The notes: generated from the sequence alone by a model not told the origin. Shown: positions 27,805 through 37,998, counted from the first letter of the stretch. The stretch: 64,000 bases of DNA from Nodosilinea sp. FACHB-141 (GCF_014696135.1 NZ_JACJPP010000006.1:1-64000), one strand, 5' to 3'. Numbers and translations are program-made.

Positions 27805-28476
27805 ATGAACGTACCCTATTCTCCCGAATCTGCTTACCCTGGAGCCGTGGCCCCAGAAGTACCCCAGGGCAGCCGTCAGGCTCCTTCGGTGCCGATCTCG
27901 GTATACCGCGAGCTAGCCACAGAACTACGCGCTACCCAGGGCATGGTCGATTCACTGACCCAGCAAAATCAGCAGCTCAACCAGCAGAACCAGGTGCTGC
28001 GCCAGGAAATGATTCGCTTTGCGGACTCAGCAGCTCGCCTCAAGCAGGCGATCGAGGTTAGTCAACCTCAGGCGATCGAGCCAGAGAGCATTATCCGCCC
28101 TGTCACGACCTCCTTGGGCGTTGAGACCCCAGCGATGGCTGCGACCTACCCCATGGCTGAAGAGCCTTCGGCTTCTCTACCAGAACGGCTATCAGAGTCT
28201 ATGGGAGAAGGAGTATCGACCCTAGCCAACCAGCTAACTCAAATGGTGAAGCCCAAGGCGAAGAAAGGGGCCAAAATGCCGCCCAAACGGCCCCAGGCAG
28301 CGCCCCAGCGGCTTTACACCGAAGAGCGGATCGATGCTAGCCGTCCTAGTCAGATGAACCAGAAGTCGTCCGACTTGAGCGGGCTGTGGCTGGGTGCAAC
28401 TATTCTGCTAATCGTGATCAGTGCTTTTGGGGCCGGTTTCTTGATTATGAAGCCGTTGCTGAGCAATTCTCGTTGA
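27805..28476 (+). CDS. Coiled-coil protein with C-terminal membrane helix, unknown
   Basis: The 223-residue protein has a disordered N-terminus, a Gln/Asn-rich coiled coil at about residues 40-80 (ATQGMVDSLTQQNQQLNQQN), a long Ala/Pro/Lys linker with KPKAKKGAKMPPKRPQAA, and one C-terminal membrane helix (LWLGATILLIVISAFGAGFL). This is a tail-anchored arrangement. I do not recognise a family. It precedes glnB on the same strand by 153 bases but glnB has its own promoter. Confidence 0.75.
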   Translation: MNVPYSPESAYPGAVAPEVPQGSRQAPSVPISVYRELATELRATQGMVDSLTQQNQQLNQQNQVLRQEMIRFADSAARLKQAIEVSQPQAIEPESIIRPVTTSLGVETPAMAATYPMAEEPSASLPERLSESMGEGVSTLANQLTQMVKPKAKKGAKMPPKRPQAAPQRLYTEERIDASRPSQMNQKSSDLSGLWLGATILLIVISAFGAGFLIMKPLLSNSR

Positions 28477-28540
28477 AGCGCTGGATTGCCGGCTATAGCT
28501 TGCTTTTCTAGCCGCTTTGATTCTGCTTGCCTAATTTTTT

Positions 28541-28554
28541 GTAGCTGACAATAC
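28541..28554 (+). promoter_or_regulatory. NtcA-binding site in the glnB promoter
   Basis: GTAGCTGACAATAC is a perfect GTA-N8-TAC, the NtcA consensus, 76 bases upstream of the glnB ATG. A candidate -10 (TACACAT, from 28578) begins 23 bases after the TAC, the spacing of NtcA-activated promoters. A second symmetric stretch, ACAATAC-A-GTATTGT, overlaps it. Nitrogen-limitation control of glnB is inferred. Confidence 0.8.
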
Positions 28555-28626
28555 AGTATTGTAGGGGTCAGTCCCGATACACATAGACCGAAGCTAAGAG
28601 ATATCCGCTGAAGCACCCTGGTTTGA

Positions 28627-28968
<342 letters not shown>

Positions 28969-28996
28969 CTCTGGCCCGAACGCTAATGCTCGACTC

Positions 28997-29022
28997 AGGC
29001 GCAGCCTAGGCTGCGCCTTTTT
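28997..29022 (+). terminator. Rho-independent terminator of glnB
   Basis: AGGCGCAGCC, TA, GGCTGCGCCT followed by five T is a classic GC stem with a U-tract, 28 bases after the glnB stop. Confidence 0.92.
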
Positions 29023-29243
29023 CATGCCGTTCACAGCTTATTGACCTACTTCAAGTCCGCTTCCCCTAATGGATGTTTAATCACGCTAGGTAGATAAATC
29101 GTTGTGTATCTTGTCTTTAAGTTAGGCATCGGTTGGAGTTGGCTCCTGACTATCAATAGAGAGAATGGTTTAAGACAAGGGCGATCGCCCTCAGATAAGA
29201 TGCTTAGTGGCCCAGCTACCCCATCTCTCGCTAGCGAAGAGAA

Positions 29244-30572
29244 TTGCCTGTGTATCAGCCTCAAATAGAGCAAGAACAACAGATTGAGAGCCTTCTGGCC
29301 CCCTTTGGACGGTTTGGAGTAGAGCTAGGGCTAGAGCGCATTCAGCGATTGCTAGAGGCGTTGGAAAATCCCCAGCACCGGGTGCCGCTGGTGCACGTGG
29401 CAGGCACCAACGGCAAGGGGTCGGTGTGTGCCTACCTGGCGGAAGTGTTAGGGGCAGCAGGGTATCGGGTAGGGCGCTATACTTCGCCGCACTTGGTGAG
29501 CTGGCGAGAGCGAATTGTGGTCAATGGGGAACCCATTGCGGCTGAGAATTTGGTTGCTCGACTGAAGCAGGTGGTGGCAGCTATTGACCCGTCCCAACCC
29601 TCACCGACTCAGTTTGAGGTGTTTACGGCGGCGGCTTGGCTGCACTTCGCCGAGGCTGAGGTAGATCTGGCGGTGATGGAGGTGGGCTTGGGAGGCCGAC
29701 TCGACGCTACCAACGTGGTGGATGTGCCCCTGGTGAGCGTGATTACCTCCCTCAGCCGCGAGCACTGGCAGCGCTTGGGCCCTACCCTAGCCGATATCGC
29801 CCGCGAAAAGGCGGGGGTGCTGAAGGCAGAGCGTCGAGCCGTGATTGGTCCGCTGCCTGCTGAAGCGGCGGTAGTGGTGCAAGCTCGCTTGGCTGAGTTG
29901 GGCTGTCCGGCGGTGTGGCCTGCGCCCGCTGTTTCCGTGGGAGAGGGGCAGGCCAGCTATAGCGACGGTAACGAAGCGATTACCTATCCCTTAGCGCTTT
30001 TGGGCGAGCACCAGCTCACCAATTCGGCGATCGCGATCGCCACCCTGCTCAACCTGCGCTCCCAAGGCTGGAACATTTCTGACGATGCGATCGCCCAGGG
30101 CATGGGCCAAGCTCACTGGCCCGGTCGCTTGCAGTGGGTGACATGGGGCCAAGAACCGCAGAGATATCCGTTGCTGATCGATGGGGCCCACAACCCAGCA
30201 GCGGCCGAGGTACTGCGTCAATACGTTGATCGCTGGTGGGCCAGTCAACCTGGGAGCCCAGCCGGGACAGCGTGGCTGATGGGGATGCTGGCGACCAAGG
30301 ACCACGGCGATATTTTTGCGGCTCTGCTGCGGCCAGGGGATGCCCTGCATTTGGTACCGGTGCCAGGGCATGAGACGGCAGCGCCGGAGGATCTGAGGGC
30401 GATCGCGCGATCGGTCTGCCCCAACCTCGCCCAGTGCGAAGTCCACCCGTCTCTCAGGGATGGCCTGATTGCGATCGCTCAGTCCCCAGCTCAGCTCAAG
30501 GTGCTGTGCGGCTCGCTGTACCTAATCGGTCACTTTCTCGCCACCGAGCATTATGAAGATGGCGAAGGGTAG
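29244..30572 (+). CDS. folC: Folylpolyglutamate synthase/dihydrofolate synthase
   Basis: The roughly 442-residue Mur-ligase-family enzyme has the P-loop VAGTNGKGSVCAYL, the YTSPHLVSWRERI motif, MEVGLGGRLDATN, a DGAHNPAAAEVLR segment and the HFLATEH C-terminus. It adds glutamate to dihydropteroate and folates in the cytoplasm. The start is TTG at 29244 or GTG at 29250; no ATG is available and no strong Shine-Dalgarno is visible. It is monocistronic and convergent with the phosphatase. Confidence 0.93.
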   Translation: MPVYQPQIEQEQQIESLLAPFGRFGVELGLERIQRLLEALENPQHRVPLVHVAGTNGKGSVCAYLAEVLGAAGYRVGRYTSPHLVSWRERIVVNGEPIAAENLVARLKQVVAAIDPSQPSPTQFEVFTAAAWLHFAEAEVDLAVMEVGLGGRLDATNVVDVPLVSVITSLSREHWQRLGPTLADIAREKAGVLKAERRAVIGPLPAEAAVVVQARLAELGCPAVWPAPAVSVGEGQASYSDGNEAITYPLALLGEHQLTNSAIAIATLLNLRSQGWNISDDAIAQGMGQAHWPGRLQWVTWGQEPQRYPLLIDGAHNPAAAEVLRQYVDRWWASQPGSPAGTAWLMGMLATKDHGDIFAALLRPGDALHLVPVPGHETAAPEDLRAIARSVCPNLAQCEVHPSLRDGLIAIAQSPAQLKVLCGSLYLIGHFLATEHYEDGEG

Positions 30573-30644
30573 AGGAAGTAAGGCAGTGCGGCAGAAACGT
30601 CAAACAACCCGACAGCCATACTCAAGGTTGCTCCCCTCATCCGC

Positions 30645-32513
30645 TCATCGGCCCACGACAAACTCATCAAACTTCACCACTGCTGAGTCTGGCTCCCGCG
30701 TATCAAAGTAGTAGCTGCTAATGGTGCCGGTACCCGTGTCAAACACGCTGAAAGCGGTGATATCGTTGCTAGCCAGGTAGGGCAGCGGATTGCCGCTTTC
30801 GTCCCGCAGGGGGGCGATCGTAGGCACTACAGGCTCTAGACCATTGGGGTCGCCTTGGGCCACGTAATCGGTGGGAGAGTAGGTCACCCCTGAGCCCTCT
30901 ATGGTCTCAGGGGGTACCGGACGAGACTTATCTTTCCAAAACGCACCATAGGAATTGCCCACGTTAGAAGTTTCGAGATAGTGGGTGCCCTGGGACGACA
31001 CGAAGCGGTTCCACAGATGCGAGTGGCCGTAGAAGACCAGATCTACCCCGGCCTGTTCGAGCAGGGGCACCAGGTCGCGGGCAATGTAGTCGTCGGTGCG
31101 AGGGTACTCATAGCGAACAGCGGTGAGGCGGCCAGAACTGTCGCGATCGTAGCGGCGTACAGGATTAGTGAAGGCGGGCACAATGTTGTCGCCCAGGGTG
31201 TGGGGTGGATGGTGCAGCATCACCACCTTATACTTGGCCTGGCGAAAGGCCTCACTGGCTAATTCCTGCTCCAGCCACTGATACTGCAAGCTGCCTCGCT
31301 CAATGGGTTCGAAAATATGCTGGCCGTGGCCCCAGTTCTGCGGCGTGCCCAGGTCGGCCTCGCGCTCTTGGTAACGGCCTCGTGCAGTGGCATCGAGGTT
31401 GTAAGGTCGCCAGATTTGCGTGACATAGAGCGACACCAGGCGAATATCGCCAAAGGTGACGGCATAGTAGCGGCTGGTGGTTTCAGGGCGATCGCGGTTC
31501 GGCACCTCGGTGACCGGCAGGCTAAACAAAGCTTCGTAGGTGTCGCTATTAAAGGAATTATCAACAATCCACTGGTGGCGTAGGTCAGGGTCGCCAGCGG
31601 GGTTAAACAGCTCGGTATTGGCCTCGTATAGTTCCACTGCGGCCGATCGCGGTACAGCCTGGTTGAACTGCTCTCCTAGGGGAGCGGCTGCGGCGAAGCG
31701 CCCCATCACCTCGTGGTTGCCCAAAATGGGAAACAGCGGCGCGTGTTGAATAATTTCGCCGCCCTGGTAGGTCACGGCACGGCCGTTGCGCTCTAGGTCA
31801 TAGTGAGTGTTGCCCTGCAAACAGGGAAAAAACCCAACGCCCCGGCTGTCGTCAAACCACTCTGAGGCGCGATCGGGATTGTTAACCAGATCGCCCGCAA
31901 AAAATACCGCATCTACTTGACCCAAGGTCTCTGCCACCTTTTGTAGGTTGGCGGCAACCATAGGCATGTTTTGGTGATCGGAGGTGAGCAAAATCTTAGT
32001 GGGCTGACCGGCTGCGGGGGCTCCAGCCAGGGTAAACGTGCGGCTTTCGGCCACAGTGCCATTGGGTCCAGTGCTGGCTACCCGGTAGGGCACCCGCTGC
32101 CCCGGAAGCAACCCGGTCACTTCGGCCTCATGTCGCCAAATCGGTCGCGCTACGGTCTGTTGTAAATCCAAAAAATCGGGGTGCTCAAGCCGCGACTGAC
32201 CATCTTCTCGGGTTCGGGCCAGCCGCGTGGTAGTAGCTGGGGCTCGATTGGGTAAATTAACGTCGGATGGTTGACCGGGGGAACCCCACCGCACCTGGTG
32301 GTCTTGGCCCTCAAACTCCGTGAACCACATCACTCGCACCGCACCAGGGGTAGGATTCTGCAGAAATGGATCGGTTAAAAGTTGAGTGGTCACAGCACTG
32401 GCCTCAGGGGATGGAGCAGCGGACAACTGACGAGACTCCAGGGCGATTAAAAGAATAGTTGTTATCACCAGCAGCAGGCCCGCCGTGGGTAGGGTCAAGC
32501 TTTTTCGCCGCAT
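30645..32513 (-). CDS. Secreted purple-acid-phosphatase-like metallophosphoesterase
   Basis: The 622-residue protein has a signal peptide (LPTAGLLLVITTILLIALES), an N-terminal fibronectin-like domain (GAVRVMWFTEFEGQDHQVRW) and a calcineurin-like phosphoesterase domain with ILLTSDHQNM, VDAVFFAGDLVNN, PILGNHEVMG, VVMLHHPPH and FYGHSHLWN. The motif set is nearly complete, except the first motif reads DHQ rather than the common DxH. It is presumably periplasmic and hydrolyses phosphate esters. A long acidic insertion lies before the fourth motif. Confidence 0.88.
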   Translation of the reverse strand: MRRKSLTLPTAGLLLVITTILLIALESRQLSAAPSPEASAVTTQLLTDPFLQNPTPGAVRVMWFTEFEGQDHQVRWGSPGQPSDVNLPNRAPATTTRLARTREDGQSRLEHPDFLDLQQTVARPIWRHEAEVTGLLPGQRVPYRVASTGPNGTVAESRTFTLAGAPAAGQPTKILLTSDHQNMPMVAANLQKVAETLGQVDAVFFAGDLVNNPDRASEWFDDSRGVGFFPCLQGNTHYDLERNGRAVTYQGGEIIQHAPLFPILGNHEVMGRFAAAAPLGEQFNQAVPRSAAVELYEANTELFNPAGDPDLRHQWIVDNSFNSDTYEALFSLPVTEVPNRDRPETTSRYYAVTFGDIRLVSLYVTQIWRPYNLDATARGRYQEREADLGTPQNWGHGQHIFEPIERGSLQYQWLEQELASEAFRQAKYKVVMLHHPPHTLGDNIVPAFTNPVRRYDRDSSGRLTAVRYEYPRTDDYIARDLVPLLEQAGVDLVFYGHSHLWNRFVSSQGTHYLETSNVGNSYGAFWKDKSRPVPPETIEGSGVTYSPTDYVAQGDPNGLEPVVPTIAPLRDESGNPLPYLASNDITAFSVFDTGTGTISSYYFDTREPDSAVVKFDEFVVGR

Positions 32514-32666
32514 TGTTGTGAGCCTTTGTGGGTAGAGCCTTGACAGCCCTAGCGTAGCGGCAATAACGACAATATGAAAACTGTCTGCCCACTGTTAACA
32601 GCATCTAAAAGATGTGCCACCTTGAGAACGTCAAACGCTAATATTTACCAGCGCAAAACAACAGGC

Positions 32667-33557
32667 ATGGGCATAACATTTCCTTTCAAACTCAGGGTGG
32701 GTAAGCGCTCTCTCCGATGGTCGGGGGGTGGATTGCTGGCGCTGATCTCCATCGGGCTGCATGGCGTGCTGCTAGCTTGGCCTATGCCCGAGTCTAGCTC
32801 AGAGGCCCCAGAGAGTTTGCCGGAGAGTTTGACCGAAATTACCGCTCCAGCCGCGACCGTGGGTGTGTTGCGGCTACCGGCAGCCGTTAAGCCCGTCGAG
32901 ACCATTGCGGTTGCCCCAGCTTCTCAGTCGCCCCAAGCACCAGCTCCCAAAGCACCGCCTGTCGTTCGCTCCGCTCCGCCTGTTGTTCGCTCCGCGCCGC
33001 CCGCTTCTCCACCTCCCGCCCCCTCGCCAAGTCGAGTCGAGCCGGTAGAGGCCAAGCCCCCTGCACCACCTACGGATGTTGTTGACTTAGAGCCGGTGCC
33101 CCCCGAGCCACTACCCGCAACCCTTGACGAACGCCTGCGTGATCTAGGGCAATACCAGTTTAATCAGCAGGCCAAGTCGCTAGTTGCTGATGAGGTGGCG
33201 TTTCACACGGCTGTGGTGCCGGGATGGCTAGAGACAGAGGGCGAAGGTTTAGGCGATAGCGAGGTACCCGTTTTAGGAGCCAAACTTGCCCCTTTACAGG
33301 TCACCTATCCTCTGGCTAGCTGCCTGACGCCAGCCCCTGCTGAAGGGCTAGTTGGAGTGATTGTGAATGCGGCGGGTCAACTGGTAAAGGAGCCAGTCTT
33401 GCTCGACAGCACGGGCTATACAGTGCTGGATGAGAAAGCACTAGAACTGGCTCTGCAGCGTAGCTTTGGGCCTCAAGCTAGCAGCCCTCTCCCCAACCCT
33501 CGGGCCCATTGGCTGCCGATACAGGTGCAGTACGACGGCGCTAACTGTAGCTCTTAA
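32667..33557 (+). CDS. TonB-like energy transducer family protein
   Basis: The 296-residue protein has an N-terminal membrane helix (WSGGGLLALISIGLHGVLLAW), a long Pro/Ala/Val linker that spans the periplasm (VVRSAPPVVRSAPP repeats) and a C-terminal domain with GLVGVIVNAAGQLVKEPVLL, then LDEKALELALQRSF, resembling the TonB_C fold. TonB couples the proton gradient to outer membrane receptors, but ExbB/ExbD and receptor genes are not nearby, so the partner is unknown. ATG at 32667 is preferred over 32574. Confidence 0.82.
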   Translation: MGITFPFKLRVGKRSLRWSGGGLLALISIGLHGVLLAWPMPESSSEAPESLPESLTEITAPAATVGVLRLPAAVKPVETIAVAPASQSPQAPAPKAPPVVRSAPPVVRSAPPASPPPAPSPSRVEPVEAKPPAPPTDVVDLEPVPPEPLPATLDERLRDLGQYQFNQQAKSLVADEVAFHTAVVPGWLETEGEGLGDSEVPVLGAKLAPLQVTYPLASCLTPAPAEGLVGVIVNAAGQLVKEPVLLDSTGYTVLDEKALELALQRSFGPQASSPLPNPRAHWLPIQVQYDGANCSS

Positions 33558-33650
33558 GGTATTCTTAGCCTTCCTCCCCTTGGGTAGAGGCATGGAAGAG
33601 CAACCCTTGTCATAGTGGCAGGTAAGTCGATTGCCACTACTGATTTCCCC

Positions 33651-34613
33651 ATGGCTCAAGCTATCTCCACCTCTAGCAATTCTGTTCAGGCATACCTGAA
33701 AGAAATTGGCCGCATCCCCCGCCTGACCCGCGACGAAGAGATTTCGCTGGGTAAGCATGTGCAGCAGCTGAATCATCTAACTGATATATCGACCCAGCTA
33801 ACGAACACTTTGGGCCGCGAGCCTTCAGAAGACGAGTGGGCTGCGGCTGCTCAGGTCTCGCTCAACGACTTGCACCAGCAGATCGCTGCGGGAGAGGCGG
33901 CTCGTCGCCGCATGGTGGAAGCTAACCTGCGCCTAGTGGTTTCTATTGCCAAGAAATACACCAAACGCAACCTGGATTTGATGGATTTGGTACAGGAAGG
34001 CACTATGGGCCTTCAGCGTGGGGTCGAAAAGTTCGACCCCACTAAGGGTTTTCGGTTTTCAACCTATGCTTATTGGTGGATTCGTCAGGCGGTAACTCGG
34101 GCGATCGCAGAGAAAAGCCGCGCCATTCGCCTGCCCATTCACATCTTTGAAAAGCTGACCAAGATTAAGCGCGCCCAGCGCCATCTGGCCCAAGAGCTGG
34201 GGCGCACCGCTAACCTTGAAGAAGTAGCTAACTATCTCGATATGCCCTTGGTGCAGGTGCGCCAGTTCCTATCGCAGTCGCAGCAGCCCATGTCGTTAAA
34301 CGCTCTAGTGGGCGACAAAGGCGACACTGAGCTGGCCGACATGCTGGAGGATGAGCAGGGACGATCGCCCGAAGAATATGCAGCTCAAAATAGCCTCAAG
34401 CAAGACATATTTCGCATTCTCGATCGCCTGACGCCGCAGCAGCGAGAGGTACTAGTGCTGCGCTTTGGCCTCGGCACTGGGGAAGGGCTGTCGCTCTCGA
34501 AGGTGGGCCAGCAGCTCAACGTTAGCCGCGAACGAGTGCGCCAGATCGAGCGCGACGCAATTAAGAAACTGCGCTACGCCCGCCATGATTTGAAGGCGTA
34601 TCTAGCTGGTTGA
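33651..34613 (+). CDS. Group 2 RNA polymerase sigma factor (RpoD-like)
   Basis: The 320-residue protein has regions 1.2 ([20 protein letters not shown]), 2 ([20 protein letters not shown] and [20 protein letters not shown]), 3 and 4.2 ([20 protein letters not shown]). It lacks the long N-terminus of the primary SigA, so it belongs to the dispensable group 2 sigmas (SigB/C/D/E-type) used in stress and light/dark regulation. Which paralog cannot be said without a tree. ATG at 33651 is preferred. A strong terminator follows. Confidence 0.94.
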   Translation: MAQAISTSSNSVQAYLKEIGRIPRLTRDEEISLGKHVQQLNHLTDISTQLTNTLGREPSEDEWAAAAQVSLNDLHQQIAAGEAARRRMVEANLRLVVSIAKKYTKRNLDLMDLVQEGTMGLQRGVEKFDPTKGFRFSTYAYWWIRQAVTRAIAEKSRAIRLPIHIFEKLTKIKRAQRHLAQELGRTANLEEVANYLDMPLVQVRQFLSQSQQPMSLNALVGDKGDTELADMLEDEQGRSPEEYAAQNSLKQDIFRILDRLTPQQREVLVLRFGLGTGEGLSLSKVGQQLNVSRERVRQIERDAIKKLRYARHDLKAYLAG

Positions 34614-34639
34614 AAGCAGGGTAGGCAATTGGCTGATGG

Positions 34640-34672
34640 ATGGGCAAGGGGAGAGACCTCTTGCCCATTTTT
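34640..34672 (+). terminator. Rho-independent terminator of the sigma factor gene
   Basis: ATGGGCAAG, an 11-base loop, CTTGCCCAT then five T. It is 27 bases after the stop codon. Confidence 0.88.
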
Positions 34673-34838
34673 GCGATCGTGCAGTCTCACTTATCTCAGG
34701 CGATCGCTAATTTACTCAAGCTAAATATTTAAGAAATACTAACTTTATGCCAATGCTCTTTTGTAGCTGATATTTGCATTCTATATAGGGGATTACTAGA
34801 GAGCAGCATTTTCTAGAAGCCGGAGCTGTTATATAAGT

Positions 34839-35423
34839 ATGCAATATCCCTTAGAGATTACTTTTAAGGTTTGGACGCTTGCGCCCAAGATCACTGTTAC
34901 AGATGCTAATGGCAAAGTTTTGTTCTTTGTTAAGCAAAAGTTATTCAAATTAAAAGAAGCGATTGGTGTTTTTGCGGACGAAGCCCAAACTCAGAGGCTT
35001 TACGACATAAAAGCCGATCGCATTATTGATTTTTCGGCTCGTTACAACTTTACAGATAGTAACGGCGCAGTAATAGGGGGCGTTAAGAAGAAGGGTATGA
35101 AATCGTTATGGAAAGCCCACTACGATATTTTTGACAACGCAAATAGCGATCTGCATATCCAGGAGGAGAACCCCTGGGTTAAAGTGCTCGACTCGCTGTT
35201 TCAAGAAGTGCCAATTCTAGGAGCCTTAAGTGGCTATGTACTCAACCCTAAGTATTTGGTAAAACGCACCAATGGCACTGTAGTCATGCGTTTAGAAAAG
35301 CAGCCGTCGTTTTTGTCTCGAAAGTTTCTTGTTAAGCCAATCGATCAACTGTCGCCCCAAGAAGAAACCCAGGTACTGCTCAGCTTAATCATGATGATTC
35401 TGCTAGAGCGGGCTCGCGGTTAA
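34839..35423 (+). CDS. LURP-one-related/tubby-like fold protein
   Basis: The 194-residue protein has alternating beta strands with VWTLAPKITVTDANGKVLFF and VKQKLFKLKEAIGVFADEAQ, RIIDFSARYNFTDSNGAVIG and KSLWKAHYDIFD, which resemble the LOR/scramblase-like domain. A short hydrophobic stretch is in the C-terminus (VLLSLIMMILLERA). The role in bacteria is not established; membrane or lipid contact is suggested by the fold. It is less GC-rich than neighbours and stands alone. Confidence 0.78.
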   Translation: MQYPLEITFKVWTLAPKITVTDANGKVLFFVKQKLFKLKEAIGVFADEAQTQRLYDIKADRIIDFSARYNFTDSNGAVIGGVKKKGMKSLWKAHYDIFDNANSDLHIQEENPWVKVLDSLFQEVPILGALSGYVLNPKYLVKRTNGTVVMRLEKQPSFLSRKFLVKPIDQLSPQEETQVLLSLIMMILLERARG

Positions 35424-35778
35424 GGCTGTAGCTTTCAATGAGTAGGATGACAGCTTCCAAACCAGACTAGGCTAACTCGGATTAGAGGACGTTTGGAAAG
35501 CGTTTTGCTGAAACCTCAGTCCCATGCTGCTCCCCTCGTTTTCCTTTTACAAAAGACACCGGGGGAGCTTCACTTTTGCTATAAAAACAGAACTTTTCAA
35601 ATTCTCAGAAGCAATGTTCACATTTTGAGGGATTTTGCGGTCATTCCCCAACAACCTAACGGCAATTCATATTCATCGAATCGCTGTAGAAAAGCTAGCG
35701 TTTAGGGCTATACCATAGAAATACTGGGTTGGTAATGCCAGTAGATTGGTGTTTACTAACCCTAATTGCCCTAATCCA
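35424..35778. other. 355-base intergenic region, nothing firm found
   Basis: AT-richer spacer between the LURP-one-like gene and rarA. A short open frame (35493-35705) has no family features and a poor start. A TACCATAGAAATACTGGGTTGGTA inverted pattern lies near the end (35711-35735), but I see no terminator or tRNA. Confidence 0.4.
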
Positions 35779-37998
35779 ATGGATCTCTTTGACCACAGCC
35801 GCCAGGAGCAGATTGGCCGGGATGCCCCCCTGGCGGCACGGCTGCGGCCTAGAACGCTAGACGAATTCATTGGCCAGGATGCCGTGGTGGGGCCAGGGCG
35901 ACTGCTGCGACGAGCAATTCAGGCCGACCAGCTGTCGTCGCTGATTTTTTTTGGTCCGCCAGGCACGGGCAAAACCACCCTGGCTCAGATCATTGCCAAC
36001 ACCACCAGCGCCCATTTCATCGCGCTGAATGCGGTGCTGGCAGGGGTAAAGGATATTCGAGAGGCGATCGCCGCCGCCCAAGACCTGCGCGGCCAGTACG
36101 GCAGGCGCACGATTCTCTTCATTGATGAAGTGCATCGCTTCAACAAGGCTCAGCAGGATGCGCTGCTGCCCTGGGTGGAGAACGGCACGGTAATTTTGAT
36201 TGGAGCGACGACGGAAAACCCCTACTTTGAGGTAAATAAGGCGCTGGTTAGCCGATCGCGCATTTTTCAGCTCAAGCCGCTGGAGTCAGCGGATCTATAC
36301 CGGGTGGTGGAGCAGGCGCTGGCGGACAAAGAGCGGGGCTACGGCGATCGCCCCATTCAGCTCGAACCCGCTGCGTTGGATCATCTGGTAAACGTAGCCA
36401 ACGGTGACGCTCGCGCCCTGCTCAACGCCCTGGAGCTGGCGGTCGAGACCACGCCCCCCGACGGGCAGGACCAGATCCAAATCACCTTGGATGTGGCGGA
36501 AGAATCGATTCAGCAGCGGGCGGTGCTCTACGACAAAGAGGGCGACGCTCACTTTGACACCATCAGCGCCTTTATCAAAAGCGTGCGCGGCTCTGACCCC
36601 GATGCGGCACTCTACTGGCTGGCCCGCATGGTCTACGCAGGCGAAGACCCCCGCTTCATCTTTCGCCGTCTGGTGATTCTGGCCAGCGAAGACATTGGCC
36701 TGGGCGACCCCCACGCCGTAACGGTGGTGACCAGCTGCGCCGCCGCCTTCGACCGGGTGGGCATGCCCGAAGGCCGCTATCCCCTCGCCCAAGCGACGTT
36801 GTACTTAGCGACAGCCCCCAAATCTAACAGCACCATGGGCTTTTTCGACGCCCTATCTGCTATCGAGCAGGAGCGCGAGCGCGAGGTGCCCAACCCCATG
36901 CGAGATGGCAATCGCGATAGCAAAGGCTTTGGCCACGGCAAAGGCTACCTGTATCCCCACGCCTACCGCGACCACTGGGTCGAGCAGCAGTATTTGCCCA
37001 GCGGCTTGCAGGGGCAGGTGTTTTACCAACCGTCGGCTCAAGGCTACGAGGCATCGATTCAGACCCAGGTAGCCCAACGGCGCGAGGCTCAGCTAGCGGC
37101 AATGGTGGATGGCGGCGGTGCGTTACCCGAAGCGCTCACCTACAGCCCCGATGACCCGGCCCGCGATCGCTGGCTGCAGCGCACCCTCAGCCAGGCGGGC
37201 GAACAGCTGGGGGAGGTGCGCGATCGCGTCTTTGCTCTGGCCCTACCCCAGCGCCACCACCGCATTCTCGACCTTAACGCGCGCACAGGACTGCTCACCT
37301 GGGAAGCTTTGCGCCGGGTACCCGAGGGCGGCGTCTACGCCCGCGTGCACACTGCCCAAGACCAGGCAGCGCTGGAGGAACAGGCGGCTCAACTGCCCGA
37401 ACTGATTCGCCCCGTATTTGTGCATGCTGACTACGAAGCCCTGGCAGCTTATCTTGCCGCCCACACGCCAGGCGTTCGCTTTGAGCGCATTGTGGGCCGC
37501 AATGCCTTTGGGCAAGTGGTAAACCGAGACAGATTTATCGAGATTGTGCAGCACTTGCTAACTCCCGATGGCGTGGTGGTACTGGCCGAAACCATCCCTC
37601 GCCACAGCCAGCGCATCTCCGCCCTAGTAGATGTCACGGGCTTGAGCAAGGCCTTGGTCAAGCGCTGGCACCAGGCGGAAGATGCGATCGCCCATTCCAC
37701 CACCGACCCCCGCTTCAACTGGCAGGCTGATACCCTACAAACCCTCTTTCTCAAAACGGGCTTTACCGTTCAGCTTACCGAAGACGTTTTGCACAGCAGC
37801 ATCTACGTGTCTTCCGCGCTGTTGCAGCGATGGTTTGCGGTGGGCGGCACCCCGCCCAGCTATCGCGATCAGCTAGCAGAGCACCTGCCTGAAAAAGATG
37901 TAGCGACCATTCAACAGACTTGCCAGCGACAGCTCCAGGGGCAAACAGTGCAGTGGCGATCGCCCCTGGTCTACCTGGTGGCCAGGGCAACTTCTTAA
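35779..37998 (+). CDS. rarA: RarA/MgsA AAA ATPase fused to methyltransferase-like domain
   Basis: The 739-residue protein has an N-terminal clamp-loader-like AAA domain (LDEFIGQDAVVGPGRLL, Walker A FFGPPGTGKTTLAQI, Walker B RTILFIDEVHRFNKAQQDAL, sensor IGATTENPYFEVNKAL) and the RarA C-terminal region ending in KGFGHGKGYLYPHAYRDHWV. RarA acts at stalled forks. From about residue 455 an extra ~280-residue domain follows with ILDLNARTGLLTWEALR (a SAM-binding-like GxG replacement, here NARTG), VFVHADYEAL and ERIVGRNAF. Cyanobacterial RarA proteins are known to be longer, and this domain looks like a degenerate methyltransferase; it lacks a clear catalytic motif. ATG at 35779. Confidence 0.9.
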   Translation: MDLFDHSRQEQIGRDAPLAARLRPRTLDEFIGQDAVVGPGRLLRRAIQADQLSSLIFFGPPGTGKTTLAQIIANTTSAHFIALNAVLAGVKDIREAIAAAQDLRGQYGRRTILFIDEVHRFNKAQQDALLPWVENGTVILIGATTENPYFEVNKALVSRSRIFQLKPLESADLYRVVEQALADKERGYGDRPIQLEPAALDHLVNVANGDARALLNALELAVETTPPDGQDQIQITLDVAEESIQQRAVLYDKEGDAHFDTISAFIKSVRGSDPDAALYWLARMVYAGEDPRFIFRRLVILASEDIGLGDPHAVTVVTSCAAAFDRVGMPEGRYPLAQATLYLATAPKSNSTMGFFDALSAIEQEREREVPNPMRDGNRDSKGFGHGKGYLYPHAYRDHWVEQQYLPSGLQGQVFYQPSAQGYEASIQTQVAQRREAQLAAMVDGGGALPEALTYSPDDPARDRWLQRTLSQAGEQLGEVRDRVFALALPQRHHRILDLNARTGLLTWEALRRVPEGGVYARVHTAQDQAALEEQAAQLPELIRPVFVHADYEALAAYLAAHTPGVRFERIVGRNAFGQVVNRDRFIEIVQHLLTPDGVVVLAETIPRHSQRISALVDVTGLSKALVKRWHQAEDAIAHSTTDPRFNWQADTLQTLFLKTGFTVQLTEDVLHSSIYVSSALLQRWFAVGGTPPSYRDQLAEHLPEKDVATIQQTCQRQLQGQTVQWRSPLVYLVARATS

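Noticed and set aside
35493-35705. 70-codon open frame between the LURP-one-like gene and rarA
   Set aside because: No recognisable features, no ribosome site, AT-rich spacer.
37936-37970. Additional copy of the GGGGCAAAC palindrome within rarA
   Set aside because: GGGGCAAACAGTG is present but the second arm does not pair well; likely coincidence of the coding sequence.
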